A stretch of 7,383 nt of DNA from JABCPE02 sp963520725. GTDB taxonomy: Bacteria > Bacteroidota > Bacteroidia > Flavobacteriales > Weeksellaceae. Made by a program: the position numbers and the translations under genes. Each line of letters begins with the position of its first letter. Position 1 is the stretch's first letter. Shown piece after piece: positions 5,078-7,383 of the stretch. Where the stretch lies: the NCBI GenBank assembly GCA_963520725.1, contig CAUQSG010000077.1, forward strand, positions 1-7,383, in the 5' to 3' direction. The notes below the pieces were generated by a model. That model was not told the DNA's origin, made no database searches, and saw only the letters and a list, made by a program, of their open reading frames with translations.

Positions 5078-5595
5078 TGGATTTAAACAGTCGAGTTCAA
5101 AAAATTATTAATTATTCTGAATTATCCTCTTCTGAATTTGCAGATGAAATAGGAGTTCAGCGGTCTAATATTTCTCATGTTCTTTCTGGAAGGAACAAAC
5201 CTTCTCTTGATTTTCTCATGAAAATAAAAGATAGATTTCCTGAGATACAATGGGAATGGCTTATCGAAGGAAAAGGAGCAATGATTTCTTCTGAAAATGA
5301 AGCTGCCTCTACTCCTTCTTCCTATTCATTAGAGGAAAGTAAGATAAATGATGATGAACCTATAATTACAGGGCTTTTCTCTATTCCTTCTCAAGAAATG
5401 GAGGAAAATACAAAACAGGAAGAAGTAAAATCTGAAATTTCGGAACCTATACAATATAATATAGTAGAAAACACTCCTGAAATTTCAGAAAACAAAAATA
5501 TTCCAGAAGTAGAAACTCCCAGCGAAAAGGGCAACAACATAAAAAAAATCGTTTTCTTTTATGAAAATGGAAAATTTGAGGTTTTTGAGCCTTAA
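5077..5595 (+). CDS. XRE-type helix-turn-helix transcriptional regulator
   Basis: The 172-residue protein begins MDLNSRVQKIINYSELSSSE and holds one Cro/CI-type helix-turn-helix at about 5-65. SSEFADEIGVQRSNISHVLS (18-37) spans the two DNA-contacting helices, followed by GRNKPSLDFL and the conserved WLIEGKGAM (61-69). Residues 70-155 form a Glu/Ser/Pro/Asn-rich, probably disordered acidic linker. The end, KKIVFFYENGKFEVFEP (156-172), looks like a small structured tail that I recall from similar flavobacterial regulators, with no known function. There is no S24/LexA peptidase domain, so it should not be switched by self-cleavage. Start ATG 5077 is preferred over TTG 5071, which lies inside the operator and -7 box. 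Four palindromes directly upstream suggest autoregulation, and matching sites before the TerC gene suggest that as a target. DNA-binding role is confident; targets are inferred. Confidence 0.88.
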   Translation: MDLNSRVQKIINYSELSSSEFADEIGVQRSNISHVLSGRNKPSLDFLMKIKDRFPEIQWEWLIEGKGAMISSENEAASTPSSYSLEESKINDDEPIITGLFSIPSQEMEENTKQEEVKSEISEPIQYNIVENTPEISENKNIPEVETPSEKGNNIKKIVFFYENGKFEVFEP

Positions 5596-5610
5596 TTTTT
5601 GCTAACAATA

Positions 5611-5641
5611 TTTGGCTATATAATTTTTTTTATTAAATTTG
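5611..5641 (+). promoter_or_regulatory. Predicted rplS promoter
   Basis: TTTG (5611-5614), a 19-base spacer and TAAATTTG (5634-5641), followed by C, match both halves of the Bacteroidota sigma-A promoter at ideal spacing. It is the best promoter in the window, as expected for a ribosomal protein gene. It predicts transcription start near 5647 and a leader of about 68 bases, so rplS should not depend on read-through from the XRE gene. Confidence 0.7.
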
Positions 5642-5644
5642 CAC

Positions 5645-5714
5645 CTCGTTAATCAACCTCTGACGAGAGCCGTGTATGTTGTTTGACTTTAAACCTTTTA
5701 TTTATTTATAAAAA
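5645..5714 (+). promoter_or_regulatory. rplS 5' leader with hairpin, candidate ribosomal protein leader
   Basis: CTCGT (5645-5649) pairs exactly with ACGAG (5663-5667) around a 13-base loop, at the predicted 5' end of the rplS mRNA. This block and the following GAGCCGTG are richer in G+C than the flanking DNA. The rest of the leader to the ATG is A/T-rich and unstructured. Ribosomal protein genes are often controlled by their product binding the leader RNA, so bL19 feedback is plausible. A 5-bp stem is weak evidence, and I could not compare homologues. Confidence 0.35.
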
Positions 5715-6062
5715 ATGGATTTAATTAAGTATGTTCAGGACAAGTACATTACAAAAAAAGAGTTTCCTGAATTCAAAGCTGGTGATTCTATCACTGTTTA
5801 TTATGAAATTAAAGAAGGACAGAAAACAAGAACTCAGTTCTTCAAAGGAGTGGTTATTCAGTTAAGAGGAACTGGAGCTACTAAAACCTTCACTATCAGA
5901 AAAATGAGTGGGGATGTAGGTGTAGAAAGAGTATTCCCTATCAACATGCCTGCTCTACAAAAAATAGAAGTTGATAAGAGAGGTAAAGTTAGAAGAGCTA
6001 GAATCTACTACTTCAGAAGCCTTAGAGGTAAAAAAGCAAGAATCAAAAGTAAAGGTTTCTAA
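5715..6062 (+). CDS. rplS: 50S ribosomal protein L19 (bL19)
   Basis: The 115-residue basic protein is a full-length bL19. FKAGDSITVYYEIKEGQKTR (20-39) is the typical N-terminal segment, followed by QFFKGVVIQLRGTG, TFTIRKMSGDVGVERVFPIN and the C-terminal RRARIYYFRSLRGKKARIK. bL19 sits at the interface of the 50S and 30S subunits and contributes to an intersubunit bridge. In many bacteria rplS is in an operon with rimM and trmD; here it stands alone with its own promoter and a strong terminator, facing the PhoH gene. The ATG at 5715 follows an A-rich stretch without a Shine-Dalgarno sequence. Nothing unusual is seen in the protein. Confidence 0.97.
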   Translation: MDLIKYVQDKYITKKEFPEFKAGDSITVYYEIKEGQKTRTQFFKGVVIQLRGTGATKTFTIRKMSGDVGVERVFPINMPALQKIEVDKRGKVRRARIYYFRSLRGKKARIKSKGF

Positions 6063-6081
6063 TCTAAACCTTAGGCATAAT

Positions 6082-6112
6082 AAAAAAACCCATGATTTCA
6101 TGGGTTTTTTTT
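6082..6112. terminator. Bidirectional hairpin terminator between rplS and the PhoH gene
   Basis: AAAAAAACCCATGA (6082-6095) pairs perfectly with TCATGGGTTTTTTT (6098-6111), with a tight loop that probably opens to ATTT. The stem contains a CCCATG/CATGGG core flanked by A- and T-runs, so it can end transcription in both directions. It is the clearest terminator in the window. Its T-tract runs into the PhoH stop codon (TAA on the minus strand, bases 6113-6111). Confidence 0.9.
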
Positions 6113-7058
6113 ATTTCTTTTCGCTTTGGTTATACGCCAAAATTATTTTTTTTACGATAGGATGCCTTACTACATCAGATTCATTCAGGTGTATAAATCC
6201 TATTTCTTCCACATTTTGGAGGATTTTCATAGCTTCCTGTAATCCAGACTGCTGATTTTTAGGCAAATCTATCTGGCTCGGGTCTCCTGTAATGATAAAT
6301 TTAGCATTCATTCCCATTCTCGTAAGAAACATTTTCATCTGTGAATGAGTCGTATTCTGGGCTTCGTCTAAAATTACAAAAGCATCATCCAAGGTTCTCC
6401 CTCGCATAAAAGCCAGTGGAGCCACTTCTATTACCCTTTTCTCTATAAAATTTTCCAATCTTTCATGTGGAATCATATCACGAAGCGCATCATACAGCGG
6501 CTGTAAATATGGATCCAGTTTTTCCTTCAAATCTCCTGGGAGAAACCCTAAGCTCCCTCCTGCCTCCACGGCTGGCCTTGTGAGAATGATGCGTTTTACA
6601 TTTTTTTCTTTAAGGGCTTTCACTGCCAAAGCGACACTCGTGTAGGTTTTTCCTGTTCCCGCAGGGCCTATGGCAAAAATCATATCCTTTTTTTCGGATT
6701 CCTTGACTAATTTTTTCAGATTAGTCGTTTTTGCCTTTATTATTTTTCCATTAACACCTTTTACAATGATGTCTTGGTCGAAAATCAGCTGTTTTTCAGT
6801 TTCATCTTTTATACTCAAAATATTTTCTACATCTTTTAGCTCTATTGTATGATGATTCTGAATAAATTTTACAATATCATCCAGTTTTTGCTCTAAAATA
6901 TCCAATGCCTGCTGATTTCCAGCCGCAAAAATATAACTGTCACGACCTGTAATTTTTAGGGTCGGGAATGTAGATTTTATCAAGTTAAAATATTGATTTT
7001 GAACACCATAAAAGGTTTTAGTGTCAATGTCTTTTATTTCGTAATTTAATTCAAACAT
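6111..7058 (-). CDS. PhoH-family P-loop ATPase (YbeZ-like)
   Basis: The 315-residue protein has an N-terminal domain of about 100 residues (TLKITGRDSYIFAAG at 33-47), as in YbeZ/PhoH proteins, then the ATPase core. Walker A GPAGTGKT is at 131-138, RPAVEAGGSLGFLPGD at 161-176 is the PhoH signature, Walker B VILDEAQN is at 228-235, and TGDPSQ (257-262) is the sensor-like motif. R298 in DVVRHPIV is a likely arginine finger. The length is normal for the family and nothing is missing. PhoH/YbeZ proteins are cytosolic ATPases tied to RNA metabolism and ribosome maturation, often with the endoribonuclease YbeY; ybeY is not in this window. It converges on rplS and is divergent from the SAM hydrolase gene, with a -7 box TATTTTTG on the minus strand at 7099-7092. 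Confidence 0.93.
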   Translation of the reverse strand: MFELNYEIKDIDTKTFYGVQNQYFNLIKSTFPTLKITGRDSYIFAAGNQQALDILEQKLDDIVKFIQNHHTIELKDVENILSIKDETEKQLIFDQDIIVKGVNGKIIKAKTTNLKKLVKESEKKDMIFAIGPAGTGKTYTSVALAVKALKEKNVKRIILTRPAVEAGGSLGFLPGDLKEKLDPYLQPLYDALRDMIPHERLENFIEKRVIEVAPLAFMRGRTLDDAFVILDEAQNTTHSQMKMFLTRMGMNAKFIITGDPSQIDLPKNQQSGLQEAMKILQNVEEIGFIHLNESDVVRHPIVKKIILAYNQSEKK

Positions 7059-7091
7059 TTATTTTATTAAAAATTTATTGTTTTAAATATC

Positions 7092-7112
7092 CAAAAATAA
7101 GCAATATCTTTG
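7092..7112. promoter_or_regulatory. Back-to-back -7 boxes of the PhoH and SAM hydrolase genes
   Basis: The minus strand has TATTTTTG (7099-7092) for the PhoH gene and the plus strand has TATCTTTG (7105-7112) for the SAM hydrolase gene, both matching TAnnTTTG and only five bases apart. The upstream element of each promoter must overlap the other promoter. The only TTG on the plus side (7078-7080) is 24 bases away, longer than usual; none is visible for the minus side. Confidence 0.45.
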
Positions 7113-7130
7113 TAAAATAGAAAAAATACG

Positions 7131-7383
7131 ATGTCGATTATTACACTTACTACAGATTTAGGGACGAAAGACCACAAAGTTGCAAGCATTAAAGGAAGCA
7201 TTCTCAGTTTGGAGAAAAATGTTCCTATTGTAGATATTACGCATCATATTGAGCCTCACGACATTATACAGACTGCATATATTGTCAGAAACTCCTATTC
7301 ACATTTTCCGAAAGGGAGCATCCACATGATAGCAGTGGATTGTTTTTATCATAAAGATATAAAATTTTTAGTCTTGGAAGAAA
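7131..7383 (+). CDS. SAM hydrolase / SAM hydroxide adenosyltransferase (DUF62) family, N-terminal part
   Basis: From ATG 7131, 84 codons run off the right edge. MSIITLTTDLGTKDHKVASI (1-20) contains the family's TTD-x-G nucleoside-binding start. VPIVDITHHIEPHDI (31-45) and the FPKGSIHMIAVD segment (59-70) follow the family pattern closely. Characterised members hydrolyse S-adenosylmethionine to adenosine and methionine, and relatives include the fluorinase and chlorinase. In many members the last aspartate is followed by PGVG and an arginine seven residues on; here D70 is followed by CFYHKDIK, so that arginine is not seen. This may mark a Bacteroidota subgroup with altered chemistry. The physiological role is unknown. 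ATG 7131 lies 18 bases after a -7 box, giving a short leader. Confidence 0.85.
   Translation, partial: MSIITLTTDLGTKDHKVASIKGSILSLEKNVPIVDITHHIEPHDIIQTAYIVRNSYSHFPKGSIHMIAVDCFYHKDIKFLVLEE

Noticed and set aside
5601..5628. Hairpin terminator after the XRE gene
   Set aside because: The only stem is GCTA/TGGC, four pairs including a wobble, and it overlaps the -33 element of rplS. The later T-run alone is not enough.

Overview
The window looks like a chromosomal segment of a member of Flavobacteriia (Bacteroidota), probably close to the Chryseobacterium/Riemerella group (Weeksellaceae). The evidence is strong A+T richness, start codons without Shine-Dalgarno sequences, repeated Bacteroidota-type -7 boxes (TAnnTTTG), and gliding/type IX secretion genes (gldJ, porV) found only in this phylum. 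Genus placement is inference.

Layout. The left edge holds the N-terminal part of gldJ on the minus strand (1-266). A 350-base A+T-rich divergent promoter region follows, then porV on the plus strand (617-1756). A bidirectional hairpin terminator separates porV from a convergent two-gene minus-strand operon: an M14 zinc carboxypeptidase-like protein (3538-2444) followed 13 bases later by a 4'-phosphopantetheinyl transferase (2430-1807). A second 348-base gene-free region leads to a TerC/Alx-family membrane protein (3887-4930), then an XRE-type helix-turn-helix regulator (5077-5595), then rplS for ribosomal protein bL19 (5715-6062). A second bidirectional terminator separates rplS from a convergent PhoH-family ATPase gene (7058-6111). 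The right edge holds the divergent start of a SAM hydrolase/DUF62-family gene (7131 onward).

The coding genes are mostly conserved housekeeping or lineage genes. The most unusual structure is a family of short palindromes, consensus TTTACA-NN-TGTAAA. Four copies sit in the 80 bases before the XRE regulator, with the last one abutting its start codon. Three good copies and one degenerate copy lie before the TerC gene, and one lies over the predicted promoter of the M14/PPTase operon. The simplest reading is an autoregulated XRE repressor whose operators also control the TerC gene and perhaps the M14 operon. This is inference from sequence pattern and position. The palindromes also contain promoter-like TACATTTG in some copies, so some of the similarity could be promoter sequence.

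Smaller points: an unusually compact, possibly leaderless regulator promoter; a hairpin at the predicted 5' end of the rplS leader; terminators whose T-tract overlaps the stop codon of the opposing gene; no porU between gldJ and porV; and loss of the usual VDPGVG-x2-R motif in the SAM hydrolase fragment. I saw no mobile elements, CRISPR array, tRNA or rRNA.
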